From Spirochaetaceae bacterium (lineage in GTDB: Bacteria; Spirochaetota; Spirochaetia; SZUA-6; Bin103), in NCBI GenBank assembly GCA_028821475.1, contig JAPPGB010000105.1, positions 1-64,000 of the forward strand: a stretch of 64,000 nucleotides of DNA, in the 5' to 3' direction. A program made the translations under genes and the position numbers. Position 1 is the first letter of the stretch. Each line of letters opens with the position of its first letter. The notes beneath the pieces were generated by a model, which was not told the DNA's origin, ran no database searches, and saw only the letters and a program-made list of their open reading frames with translations. Below, piece after piece: positions 36,101 through 43,979 of the stretch.

Positions 36101-36214
36101 ACGCGCATGGTGGCGATTGTCGGAGCGGCGTTCGTAATCGCGGTGGCCGCCCTGGCGCTGTTCCTGGTGCGCGCGCGGCTGGCGAGCGCACTGCGGCTCG
36201 GCGAGGAGGCCTAG
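33146..36214 (+). CDS. Large FtsX-type ABC permease (MacB/LolC-like)
   Basis: The product (1022 aa; GTG start) has one N-terminal helix (about residues 61-80), then a large extracytoplasmic domain, a cluster of about six helices (about 350-640), a second large extracytoplasmic domain (about 640-880) and three C-terminal helices (about 880-1012). The C-terminal part VYTIYSTRQRLIQFGALRAN is the FtsX cytoplasmic-loop motif, and a similar SVLHSRGAGRMQVL occurs in the first cluster. It therefore looks like two FtsX modules in one chain. An Ala/Gly-rich linker sits near residue 450. Such permeases export lipoproteins, peptides or lipids, or transmit mechanical signals. Two ATPases flank it in the operon. 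Confidence 0.88.
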   Translation: MSDAGGGYESGAPPAPATAPSLSYGRVGSRRERGLAPSVVVLYPLTVLWITLQRMARNWRLLGALLAGLVLVAGLAAAVPIYTAAGLQRSFIQHWRQQDEFRPPFAVIMAHRNSRRKEPVTAEQLTRLQRYLDGDLQGRVGHPAIATSFYGSFGSDFVLLNNEADPSGRATRAELSFMSNLAEHADLAVGRWYEARDDGVVEVVADEKTLDDLELIVGGRYVWAYQMLPNEEIADLPVETYQRQRFALTPIEVVGMFRPQAEVTTREWVYPPLPGRLFMAPEEFARMQHAGLRTSTYDLQWVFDDRLIRVDQVGRLIADLTAVEERAAQIAPGTKYWLVPLDFFGKFKTTLDQVALFLFSLAAPTIGMILVYVMLIAALAVERRVTEISVLHSRGAGRMQVLASFALEWLILAAVAALVGPYLGVAIGRLVGNVQGFLDFSAGGGVAAAAAAQAAASPEAAAGADPALLAPTAERRLPVAVTEQSQRFALLATAVAVLAAVAPVIASSRFSVVTLRQVQARGMRRSFWHRYFLDLILLGLAFYGYSALRWQQVRLATEATVDADPILFLVPVAFFIGTGLVALRLYPFAMAGLGWLSNRFRGIVLQLTFRRLSRSSGQYVSLLVLLILTVAMGIYNGSAARTLLVNFEDRVRYMNGAELVIREAWESPEEQQAAGMAGAVQPTSYDQPRSPAAAEPPFFKRLEIEGVEAAARVLVRRAEARNASLHAGSVTMMAIVPHEFAPVAWARPDLFNPHFYDYLTQLSNHRQGALVSAELKRRGKLEPGDPLTINYNNQRIDAYVVGVVPYWPSLNPEHRPFVVMNLDHVQEFTALEPYDSWYDITGPEAIPHIVQRLVSIGVWEWKRLDTEQILRDLHREPYRRGFFGILTIGFLAAAAVAVLAFVVYTIYSTRQRLIQFGALRANGLSLVQTLGVVGLEQLLTVGIGLAIGIAGGNAATTLFLPFLRDRASEVQPVPPFVIVTDLDDLTRMVAIVGAAFVIAVAALALFLVRARLASALRLGEEA

Positions 36215-36220
36215 CGGCTG

Positions 36221-37177
36221 GTGGCGGGAGACGAGTTCATTCGCTGCGAGGGGCTGGTCAAGATCTACAAGATCGAGGACGTCGAGGTGGTGGCGCTGCA
36301 GGGGCTGGACTTGACCATCCGGCGCGGCGAGGTGATGGGCATCATCGGACCGAGCGGCAGCGGCAAGACCACGCTGATGAACGTCCTCGGCGGGCTCGAT
36401 GCGCCGTCGGCCGGCAAGGCGGTGGTGGACGGCACCGACCTGATCCGCATATCCGACCGGCAGCGGCTGCGCTACCGGCGCCGCACGGTCGGCTTCGTGT
36501 GGCAGAACGTGAGCCGCAACCTGATTCCCTACCTGACCGCGACCGAGAACGTGCAACTGCCGATGATCCTGTCCGGCCGCTTCGATCACCGGCGCGCGGA
36601 GCGGCTGCTGCGCCTGGTCGGCCTCGGCCACCGCCTGCGCCACCGCCCCGTGACCATGTCGGGCGGCGAGCAGCAACGCGTGGCAATCGCCATCGCGCTC
36701 GCCAACCGGCCGCCGGTGCTGCTCGCCGACGAGCCCACCGGATCGCTGGACACCGAGAACACCATCCGGCTGCTGGAGGTATTCGACACGGTGCGCCGCG
36801 AACTGGGCGTGACCGTGGTGATCGTCACCCACGACACGTCGATGGCGCGCGCGCTCGACCGCTACGTGCAGATTCGCGACGGCAAGACCAGCACCGAGTC
36901 GATCCGCCGCGCGGCGGTCACCTACACCGAGCAGGGCACCGCCGAGGCGATCGCCGCGCTGCAGAGCGCCACCAGCGGCGCACCAGCCGGTGCCGAGGAT
37001 GGCGAGGACCACGCCGAAGCGGTGGACGAGGCGAGCCACGAGCACTTTACCCTGCTCGACTCCGCCGGCCGGCTGCAGATCCCGGCCGACATGCGCGACG
37101 AGTATCGCATCGGCGGGCGCGTGAAGCTGGTAGAGGAGGATGGCCGCATCCTCATCGTGCCCGGCGAGGACCAGTAG
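36221..37177 (+). CDS. ABC transporter ATP-binding protein with C-terminal AbrB-like domain
   Basis: The product (318 aa; GTG start) has an N-terminal MacB/LolD-type ATPase: Walker A GPSGSGKTT (about 44-52), WQNVSRNLIPYLT Q-loop, signature [11 protein letters not shown], Walker [13 protein letters not shown] and H-loop VTHDTSMA. After a ~45-residue acidic/Ala-rich linker the last ~40 residues read LLDSAGRLQIPADMRDEYR and then GRVKLVEEDGRILIVPG. This is the D-x-x-G-R-x-x-I-P-x-x-x-R pattern of SpoVT/AbrB swapped-hairpin domains. AbrB domains dimerise and often bind DNA, so here the tail may dimerise the ATPase or couple transport to regulation. It follows the permease by 6 bases. Confidence 0.9.
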   Translation: MAGDEFIRCEGLVKIYKIEDVEVVALQGLDLTIRRGEVMGIIGPSGSGKTTLMNVLGGLDAPSAGKAVVDGTDLIRISDRQRLRYRRRTVGFVWQNVSRNLIPYLTATENVQLPMILSGRFDHRRAERLLRLVGLGHRLRHRPVTMSGGEQQRVAIAIALANRPPVLLADEPTGSLDTENTIRLLEVFDTVRRELGVTVVIVTHDTSMARALDRYVQIRDGKTSTESIRRAAVTYTEQGTAEAIAALQSATSGAPAGAEDGEDHAEAVDEASHEHFTLLDSAGRLQIPADMRDEYRIGGRVKLVEEDGRILIVPGEDQ

Positions 37178-37195
37178 CCGCCTGCCGCGGGCGCC

Positions 37196-38563
37196 ATGGC
37201 CAGATTTCCCGACGACTTCCTGTGGGGCGCCGCCACCTCTGCCTGCCAGATCGAAGGCGGCGCCTCCGAGGGCGGCCGCGGCGACTCGATCTGGGACGTG
37301 TTCGCGCGCCGCCCGGGCAGGGTTGCCGACGGCGCCAGCCCCGCCGCCGCCTGCGGCCACTTCCGCCGCTACCGCGAAGACGCGGCGCTGATGGCGCGTC
37401 TCGGGATCGGCGCGTACCGCTTCTCGGTCGCCTGGCCGCGGGTGTTCCCGCGCGGTCACGGTGCCGTGAACCGCGCCGGACTCGATTTCTACGACAGCCT
37501 GACCGACACGCTCCTGGAACACGCCATCACCCCGTTGGCGACCCTGTACCACTGGGACCTGCCGCAGGGCCTGCAGGAGCGCGGCGGCTGGCCGGTGCGG
37601 GACACCGCGCGCTACTTCGCCGACTTCACGGAGCAGGTGGTGCGGCGCCTCGGCGACCGGGTGGCGCTGTGGGCTACCCTGAACGAACCGCACGCCGCTG
37701 CCCACCTGGGGCATGAGCACGGCGTGCATGCGCCGGGGCTGCGCGGCCTCGACACCGCCCTGCAGGCGGCCCACCACCTGCTGCTGGCGCACGGCCTGGC
37801 GGTGGAAGTGCTGCGCGACCTGGCGCCGCGGGCGTGCATCGGCATCGCCCTGAACGTGGCGCCGGTGCACCCGGCCGGCGACGGCGGTGCCGACGGTGCC
37901 GCCGCCGAGCGCGCCGACGGCTACCTGAACCGCTGGTACCTCGATCCGCTGCTGCGTGGCGCCTACCCCGCGGACCTGACCGACGCCTACCGGGAATTGG
38001 ACCTGCTGCCCGCGGTGCACGAGTACGACCTCGCCACCATCTCCGCCCCGCTCGACTTCATCGGCGTCAACTACTACTTCCGGTGGCTGGTGGCGGCGGA
38101 CCGGCCCGACGGCACGGGTCTGCGCCAGCGCGAGCTGGGCTTTCGCGTCCTGGACGCCGGCGGCGCGGGATCGGCGGAGCGCACCGCCATGGGCTGGGAG
38201 GTGTATCCGGATGGGCTGGCCGAGGTGCTGCTCAGATTGGCGCGCGAGTACGCACCCGCCGCCATCTACATCACCGAAAACGGCGCCGCCTATGACGACG
38301 ATCGCGGGGCCGAAGGCGACTACGACGACGGCGCCCGTCGAGCCTACCTGCACGCTCACCTGGAAGCCGTCGGCGCAGCGGTCGCGGCGGGAGCACCGGT
38401 GGCCGGCTACTTCGTGTGGTCGCTGCTCGACAACTTCGAGTGGCAGCACGGCTACCGCAAGCGGTTCGGGCTGGTGCACGTCGACTTCCGCACCGGCACG
38501 CGCACACCGCGGCGCAGCGCATACTGGTACCGCGACGTGATCGCCGCGGGAGGAGTGGACTGA
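37196..38563 (+). CDS. GH1 family beta-glucosidase
   Basis: The product (455 aa) is a glycoside hydrolase family 1 (beta/alpha)8 barrel. It starts with FLWGAATSACQIEGG. The acid/base Glu164 is in TLNEP and the nucleophile Glu361 in YITENGAA. WSLLDNFEW near the C-terminus is the sugar-binding Trp segment. No signal peptide is present, so it acts in the cytoplasm on imported disaccharides. It begins 18 bases after the ABC-AbrB gene, so it may belong to the same transcript or have a promoter inside that gene. It is followed by a tiny ORF and a glycerate kinase. Confidence 0.93.
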   Translation: MARFPDDFLWGAATSACQIEGGASEGGRGDSIWDVFARRPGRVADGASPAAACGHFRRYREDAALMARLGIGAYRFSVAWPRVFPRGHGAVNRAGLDFYDSLTDTLLEHAITPLATLYHWDLPQGLQERGGWPVRDTARYFADFTEQVVRRLGDRVALWATLNEPHAAAHLGHEHGVHAPGLRGLDTALQAAHHLLLAHGLAVEVLRDLAPRACIGIALNVAPVHPAGDGGADGAAAERADGYLNRWYLDPLLRGAYPADLTDAYRELDLLPAVHEYDLATISAPLDFIGVNYYFRWLVAADRPDGTGLRQRELGFRVLDAGGAGSAERTAMGWEVYPDGLAEVLLRLAREYAPAAIYITENGAAYDDDRGAEGDYDDGARRAYLHAHLEAVGAAVAAGAPVAGYFVWSLLDNFEWQHGYRKRFGLVHVDFRTGTRTPRRSAYWYRDVIAAGGVD

Positions 38564-38676
38564 TGCCCGCAAGACTCGCCGGCCGTGCGGCGCCCGCCCA
38601 CGGCGCCGCGCCGATCGACCTGACCCACGCCCGGTTCGCGAACCGGCGCGACTTCGCGGCCGGAGGCTGCGCGTGA
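38563..38676 (+). CDS. Possible 37-residue coupling ORF between GH1 and glycerate kinase
   Basis: An ATG at 38563 overlaps the GH1 stop (TGATG), and the frame ends in TGA overlapping the GTG start of the glycerate kinase (GTGA). It starts MPARLAGRAAPAHGAAPIDL; the peptide resembles no known family. Double stop-start overlap suggests a translational relay, but the peptide may simply be a spacer of G+C-rich sequence or the remnant of a lost gene. Confidence 0.35.
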   Translation: MPARLAGRAAPAHGAAPIDLTHARFANRRDFAAGGCA

Positions 38677-40022
38677 GCCCAAGCCGCGCCGCCCTGGTCG
38701 CGCTCTATGACGCCGCCGTGCGGCGCGTCGATCCGGGCGCGATGGTGACCGAGCAAGTAACCGTCGAGGGCAGTTCCCTCGTCGCCGCAGGCGACGGCGA
38801 GCCGGTGCGAATCGACCTGGACCGGTTCCGGGAGGTGCGGCTTGTCGGCGTCGGCAAGGCGGCCGCGGCAATGGGCCGCGGCGTTGAGGCGTTGCTGGGA
38901 GAACGCCTGAGCGGCGGCGTCGTGGTAACGAAGCTCGGCCATGCCGGGGCCGGACTGCGCTGCGCCCAACTCTTGGAAGCCGAACACCCAGTCCCAGGAG
39001 AACGGAGCGCGGCCGCCGGACGTGCGATTGCCGAAGAGTGCCGGCGCGCCGGCGCGGACACGCTCCTGATCGGCGTGATCTCCGGCGGCGGATCGGCGCT
39101 GCTGACCGCGCCCGCCAGCGGATTGACCTTGGCCGACAAGCAGGAAACCACCCGGCTGCTGCTGGCGGCCGGCGCCACCATTGGCGAAGTCAATTGCGTG
39201 CGCAAGCACCTGTCGGCCCTCAAGGGGGGCCGCATGGCCGAGTTGATCCACCCGGCGACCTCCGTCAACCTGATCCTGTCGGACGTGGTCGGCGATCGGC
39301 TCGACACCATCGCCTCCGGCATCACCGCTCCCGACCCCACCACCTATGCGGACGCGGCCGCGATCCTGCGCCGCTGCGACCTGTGGCCGGCCGTACCTGC
39401 CGCCGTGCGGGCGCGTATCGATGCCGGCCGCACGGGCGCGATCTCCGAAACACCGAAGCCCGGGCACCGCGCGTTCGCGGCAACCCACAACCTGCTCCTC
39501 GGCTCCGGTCATGCAGCCGTGGCCGCGGCGGCGGCCGCTGCGCGCGCCGCCGGCTACGACACCCTCGTCCTGTCCACCCAGCTCACCGGCGAGGCGCGCG
39601 AGATCGCCGCCGTGTTCTATGCCCTGGCCCGCGACCTGCGTAGCGGGCGCCTCGCATTGCGCCTCCCCGCCTGCATCGTAGCCGGCGGCGAGACCACGGT
39701 CACGGTCACCGGCACCGGCAGAGGCGGGCGCTGCCAGGAGATGGCACTGGCGTTCCTGGTCCAGATGGCGGAGGACAGCGACCCGCCACGAGCCGCCACC
39801 TTCCTGGCCGCCGGTACCGACGGCAACGACGGCCCCAACGACGCAGCCGGCGCGTTCGCCGACGCGGCCGCGGTCTCGGCCGCCGCCGCTCACGACCTGC
39901 GTGCGGCGCTCGCCGACAACGACTCGCACGGCTTCGGCGCCGAGGCCGGTACGCTGTTCACGCCCGGCCCCACCAACACCAACGTCGCCGACCTCTACCT
40001 GCTGACCGTCGACCGTCCCTGA
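38673..40022 (+). CDS. Glycerate 2-kinase (MOFRL/GckA family)
   Basis: The product (449 aa; GTG start) matches the GckA/TtuD glycerate kinases. The N-terminal domain has [15 protein letters not shown], the conserved ISGGGSALL and [16 protein letters not shown] segments. The C-terminal MOFRL domain has [20 protein letters not shown] and the [11 protein letters not shown] signature. It phosphorylates D-glycerate to 2-phosphoglycerate, feeding sugar-acid breakdown products into glycolysis. That fits the aldolase, dehydratase and SMP-30 genes elsewhere in the window. It is downstream of the GH1 gene and probably cotranscribed. Confidence 0.92.
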   Translation: MSPSRAALVALYDAAVRRVDPGAMVTEQVTVEGSSLVAAGDGEPVRIDLDRFREVRLVGVGKAAAAMGRGVEALLGERLSGGVVVTKLGHAGAGLRCAQLLEAEHPVPGERSAAAGRAIAEECRRAGADTLLIGVISGGGSALLTAPASGLTLADKQETTRLLLAAGATIGEVNCVRKHLSALKGGRMAELIHPATSVNLILSDVVGDRLDTIASGITAPDPTTYADAAAILRRCDLWPAVPAAVRARIDAGRTGAISETPKPGHRAFAATHNLLLGSGHAAVAAAAAAARAAGYDTLVLSTQLTGEAREIAAVFYALARDLRSGRLALRLPACIVAGGETTVTVTGTGRGGRCQEMALAFLVQMAEDSDPPRAATFLAAGTDGNDGPNDAAGAFADAAAVSAAAAHDLRAALADNDSHGFGAEAGTLFTPGPTNTNVADLYLLTVDRP

Positions 40023-40129
40023 GCACCGCGCCGCCGCCGGCACCCACTCTCGGCTCCACCCGCACCGCGCCTGCCGTGGCCACGCCGCTCCGCTACATTG
40101 TCGGTGGAGGCCAATGGAGCCACACACCG

Positions 40130-41699
40130 ATGCATGACCGCGACAACCACGACAACCACGACAACCACGACCACAACCGGCACCTCGCCCGCAGTTCCGA
40201 CGGCAAGTGGCAGTTCCTCGCGCCGCCGCAGTCCGACGGCGGACCGCGCGAGCAGCCGCCGCTGATCCGCCCGCCGAGCCGCGGCCAGTTTCGTTTCTCG
40301 ATCTGGTACATCGTGCTCGGCGTCATGGTCCTGTTGCTGGTCAACTCGCTGGTCGGCAGCCGGCAGATGACCACCACCGTCGACTACAGCACCTTCAAGA
40401 GCCTGATCAGCGACGGACAGATCAAGCGCGTCCGCATTACCGACAACCACTACGTCGGACTCGGCGCCACCGAGGCCGAACTGACCCGCCTGCGTGAGTC
40501 GGGCTCGGCGGCGGCTCCGGTGGGCGAATGGCGCACGGTACGGGTCGAGGACCCCGGATTCGTGGCGCTGCTCGACGACAACGGCGTCCAGTACTTCGCC
40601 GACGCGCAGGGCGGACGGACGCTGCTCGGGCTGATCCTGCAGTGGGTGGTGCCGCTCGGGCTGATGTTCCTGGTATGGCGCTTCATGTTCAAACGGCTCG
40701 GCTCGATGGGCTCCAACGTGATGGCGTTCGGCAAGTCGCGCGCACAGGTGGTGGCCGAGGGAGAGACCGGCGTGCGCTTCGCCGACGTGGCGGGCGCGGA
40801 CGAGGCCAAGGCGGAGCTGGAAGAGGTGGTTGACTTCCTCGGCAGCCCGGAGCGCTATGTCGAAATCGGCGGCAAGATTCCCAAGGGAGTGCTGCTGGTG
40901 GGAGCGCCCGGCACCGGCAAGACGCTGCTCGCACGGGCGGTGGCCGGCGAGGCGGGCGTTACCTTCTTCCGCCTCAACGGCGCCGACTTCGTGGAGATGT
41001 TCGTCGGCGTCGGTGCGGCACGGGTCCGAGACCTGTTCAAGCAGGCGCGCGAGAAGTCGCCGTGCATCATCTTCATCGACGAACTCGACGCCATCGGCAA
41101 GAGCCGCGGCGTCGCCCTGGCGGGAGGCAACGACGAGCGCGAGCAGACCCTCAACCAACTGTTGGTGGAGATGGACGGCTTCGACGCCCGCTCCGGGGTG
41201 ATCATACTCGGCGCCACCAACCGTCCAGAGGTGCTGGACGCGGCGCTGTTGCGACCGGGCCGCTTCGACCGCCAGGTGCTGGTCGACAAGCCGGACCTGA
41301 CCGGCCGCGAGGCGATCCTGAAGATCCACAGCGCCGGCGTGAAGCTGGAACCGGAGGTGGACCTGCGGGAAGTGGCGCGCGCCACGCCCGGCTTCGCCGG
41401 CGCCGACCTGGCCAACATCGTCAACGAAGCGGCGTTGCTGGCGGTGCGTGCGCGGCGCAAGCTCGCTACTCGGCCACAACGGCCACGCCGTCAACCGCGA
41501 GTACTCGGAGGCGACCCAGCAGTACATCGACGAGGAAACGGCGCGCATCATCCGCGACCGCTACCGGCGCGTCGTGGACCTGTTGCGCAAGCAGCGCGCT
41601 GCCCTGAAGGCGGTCGCCGACCGCCTGCTGGAAACCGAGGTGCTGGAATCAGGCGACTTCGCCCAACTGGCCGGATCGCCCACCGTAGCGGCCGGATGA
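40130..41699 (+). pseudogene. ftsH: FtsH-like AAA protease with the whole zinc-peptidase domain deleted and frame lost
   Basis: The first 444 codons (to about 41461) encode a normal FtsH front half. It has a His/Asp/Asn-rich N-terminus from a 9-bp repeat, two membrane helices ([16 protein letters not shown] and [16 protein letters not shown]), and an AAA domain with [18 protein letters not shown]-like FIDELDAIG and the SRH ending in RPGRFDRQV. After AVRARRK the sequence jumps, in another frame, to [17 protein letters not shown] and the C-terminal helix ending at TGA 41699. The segment expected between, about 160 residues including the HEAGH zinc site, is absent. The original frame runs on as nonsense to 41920. 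It is either a decayed paralogue or an assembly collapse. Confidence 0.87.
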
Positions 41700-41769
41700 C
41701 GCAAGCTGGCGCGGTGACCGACCCGCACATCGGTCACCGCGTCGCTGCCACGGCACGCGGGCGACCAGC

Positions 41770-42474
41770 TCAGCCGAGAAGCGCAAACAGCGTCGTCAAC
41801 GAAGTAATGACCACGAACCCGATACCGATCATCCAGGTAAGCGTCTTGAACCGGCTGTCGGTGTGCGCTCTCGACTCTTCGAACCGCCGGTCCACCGTCT
41901 CGAAGCGCGCATTCATCTGACCGATCACGTCCTCAAAGCGCGCATTCATCTGGGCGATCACGTCGTCGGAGCGCTTGTCCGCCGCCTCGAAACGCGTATT
42001 CATCTGGGCGATCATGTCGTCGGAGCGCTTGTCCGCCGCCTCGAAACGCGCATTCATCTGGGCGATCATGTCGTCGGAGCGCTTGTCCGCCGCCTCGAAA
42101 CGCGCATTCATCTGGGCGATCATGTCGTCGAAGCGCTTGTCCGCCGCCTCGAAACGCGTATTCATCTGGGCGATCATGTCGTCGGAGCGCTTGTCCGCCG
42201 CCTCGAAACGCGCATTCATCTGGGCGATCATGTCGTCGAAGCGCTTGTCCGCCGCTGTGAAGCGGTCCGCCATGAATCCGAACCGCTCATCCATCAACAC
42301 CCGTTGCGCTCTGAGCTCCTCCTCGATTCTGATCGACCTTTCAACAAGCTGGCTGCCGGCGTTGCCACGCTCCAGGTGCGGAACCATCTCGCCCACCACC
42401 TCGCGCAGCCACGGCTTTACGTATTCTCCGATGCGACCGACATCGTCGTCCCTCAGCGTCATAGGATCTCCCAT
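41770..42474 (-). CDS. 18-residue-repeat coiled-coil protein with C-terminal membrane anchor
   Basis: The product (234 aa) has an N-terminal helical part, then six near-identical 18-residue units of the type [18 protein letters not shown] (about residues 74-185), a short variable helix and a C-terminal transmembrane segment ([19 protein letters not shown]). The layout resembles DUF1640/CCDC90-like coiled-coil anchors. ATG 42474 is preferred over an upstream GTG because AGGAGG lies 5-6 bases before it. Eighteen residues is five turns at exactly 3.6 residues per turn, so the repeat predicts an almost straight helix bundle. Function unknown. It is convergent with the broken ftsH gene, whose nonsense tail overlaps it. 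Confidence 0.85.
   Translation of the reverse strand: MGDPMTLRDDDVGRIGEYVKPWLREVVGEMVPHLERGNAGSQLVERSIRIEEELRAQRVLMDERFGFMADRFTAADKRFDDMIAQMNARFEAADKRSDDMIAQMNTRFEAADKRFDDMIAQMNARFEAADKRSDDMIAQMNARFEAADKRSDDMIAQMNTRFEAADKRSDDVIAQMNARFEDVIGQMNARFETVDRRFEESRAHTDSRFKTLTWMIGIGFVVITSLTTLFALLG
41953..42276 (-). repeat. Six 54-bp in-frame tandem repeats
   Basis: Units begin at 41953, 42007, 42061, 42115, 42169 and 42223 (forward strand 'ggcgatca' marks each unit). They are nearly identical, differing at a few codon positions (for example cgcattc or cgtattc, and tcggagc or tcgaagc). The last unit diverges at its end. They lie inside the coiled-coil gene and keep the frame. Copy-number change by slippage or recombination would lengthen or shorten the rod in 18-residue steps. 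Confidence 0.92.
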
Positions 42475-42521
42475 TTCCACCTCCTACCATACCCAATAAC
42501 GGGCCCGATGGCGCTGCCGCT

Positions 42522-43877
42522 TCAACCGTTGCGGAAGCGATTTTCCATCGCGCGGCGCAGGACCACGGCCGGGTCGGTCTCGTCAACGGTCACGTCGGCC
42601 CAGCGCAACACCTCGCCCGAACGACGCGGTCGCCGCAGGGTGACGCCGTGCGCCAAGCCGAGCGGCAGCGCGCCCAGCTCCACGGAGCGGGCCGCCGGGA
42701 GCTGCTTGCCCCAGACGGTGTAGCCTCCCTCGCCGTCCAGCTCCTCGCCGGCGGCCAGGTCGCACTTCGCCACGGCGGCCACGTCGGAGCGGAAGCCGGT
42801 GGCCGCGCCGGTCGGTTCGCCACGCAGCGCCACCGATGCGATCGACACGCCCAGCTCCAGGCCGATCAGGTGGTCGGGCCGGTACAGCGCCAGGTAGGAG
42901 CCGGTGGCGTCGGCCTGGAAGCCGTACTCGCGGATGCACTGGGCGACGTACGCCTGGCCCGCCGCCACCACCACGTACGTGCCCATGCGCAGGTCGTGCG
43001 GCACCGCGCTGCCGTCACGGTTGAGGCTTGACACCACCTCGGTCACGGCGTCCCCACCCGGCTCCACCGCCAGCACGCCGCCAACCGCCCGCGGGCGCAG
43101 CCGGTCGGCGAGCTGGTCGCGCGCCACCGGCGGAAAGCTCAATCCGTCCGGCTGCGGCACCAGGCCGGTGGCGTTGCACACCGCGGTCATCTCGATCGCC
43201 GACTTGCTGCCGTCGATGAAGCTGTTGAACATCTGCGGAGCCATGCGGCCACGTGTGGCCACAGCTTGGTCGATGCCGAAGTTATTCCATACCGTGTCGG
43301 GAGTTGATTGATGGAACGAGGGCAGGTAGCGAGTCCCCTTGCCGGCCGCGGTGACGCGGAAGCCGGCGGTGCGCGCCCAGTCCACCTGCTCACAGATCAG
43401 CGCCGGCTGATCGCCGTACGCCAGGCTGTACACCACGCCCGCGGCCGCCGCGCGCTCGGCAAGCAGCGGTCCGGCCACCACGTCGGCCTCCACCGTCACC
43501 ATCACCACGCTCAGCCCGCCGTCGATCGCCGCCACCGCGTGCCGCAGCCCGACGCGCGGATCGCCGGTCGCCTCCACCAGCACGTCGATGCCGTCGGCGG
43601 CGATCACATCTTCGCCGTCCTCGCCGAGGTGGGTGCGCCCGCTGTCGCGCGCCGCCGCCGGCGATGGCGCCGCGAACTGCTCCGCCTCCCAGCCGGCCGC
43701 CGCCAGCAGGCCGCGCACCTTGGGCACGTCGCGATCGGCGATCGCCACCACGTGCATTCCCGGCGTGCGCCGCGCCTGGGCCAGAAACATCGACCCGAAC
43801 TTGCCGGCGCCGATCATCCCCACCCGCACCGGCCGCCCCTCGGACGCACGCCGCTCCAGTCCCGCCGCCAGATTCAC
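42522..43877 (-). CDS. NAD(P)-dependent oxidoreductase with C-terminal SAF domain
   Basis: The product (451 aa; GTG start with a GAGGAG ribosome binding site) starts with a Rossmann fold of homoserine-dehydrogenase type (VGMIGAGKFGSMFL, then AIADRD). The strand DVLVEATGDPRVG and TVEADVVAGPLLAERA follow, with GKGTRYLPSFHQSTPDTVWN in the substrate region. The C-terminal ~100 residues (AKCDLAAGEELDGEGGYTVW) form a SAF domain, found in UxaA-like sugar-acid dehydratases and flagellar FlgA. Such fused oxidoreductases occur in sugar-acid or branched-sugar catabolic clusters. Divergent from the enolase-superfamily gene. Confidence 0.87.
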   Translation of the reverse strand: MNLAAGLERRASEGRPVRVGMIGAGKFGSMFLAQARRTPGMHVVAIADRDVPKVRGLLAAAGWEAEQFAAPSPAAARDSGRTHLGEDGEDVIAADGIDVLVEATGDPRVGLRHAVAAIDGGLSVVMVTVEADVVAGPLLAERAAAAGVVYSLAYGDQPALICEQVDWARTAGFRVTAAGKGTRYLPSFHQSTPDTVWNNFGIDQAVATRGRMAPQMFNSFIDGSKSAIEMTAVCNATGLVPQPDGLSFPPVARDQLADRLRPRAVGGVLAVEPGGDAVTEVVSSLNRDGSAVPHDLRMGTYVVVAAGQAYVAQCIREYGFQADATGSYLALYRPDHLIGLELGVSIASVALRGEPTGAATGFRSDVAAVAKCDLAAGEELDGEGGYTVWGKQLPAARSVELGALPLGLAHGVTLRRPRRSGEVLRWADVTVDETDPAVVLRRAMENRFRNG

Positions 43878-43979
43878 GCCCCACTCCTCACGGCGGCTAC
43901 TCTATCATGGATGCCGTTGCACCGGCCGGTTGACAACCGCCATGGCACTCCCCAAGGTGGCGCCCGGAGCACCACAGGC

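Noticed and set aside
33026-38572. A 1848-codon open frame on the minus strand
   Set aside because: It runs antisense to the adaptor, FtsX permease, ABC-AbrB and GH1 genes, all with clear family motifs. Its protein is His/Gln/Arg/Gly-rich with no domain, as expected for the shadow of G+C-rich codons.
41461-41920. The open frame after ftsH codon 444 as a genuine C-terminal extension
   Set aside because: It is Arg/Pro-rich, matches no FtsH domain, overlaps the antisense coiled-coil gene, and the true FtsH C-terminal helix is found in another frame at 41448-41699.
41953-42276. Possible CRISPR or MITE array at the 54-bp repeats
   Set aside because: The units are back to back, multiple-of-three long and encode identical amino-acid repeats in an open gene, so they are coding repeats.
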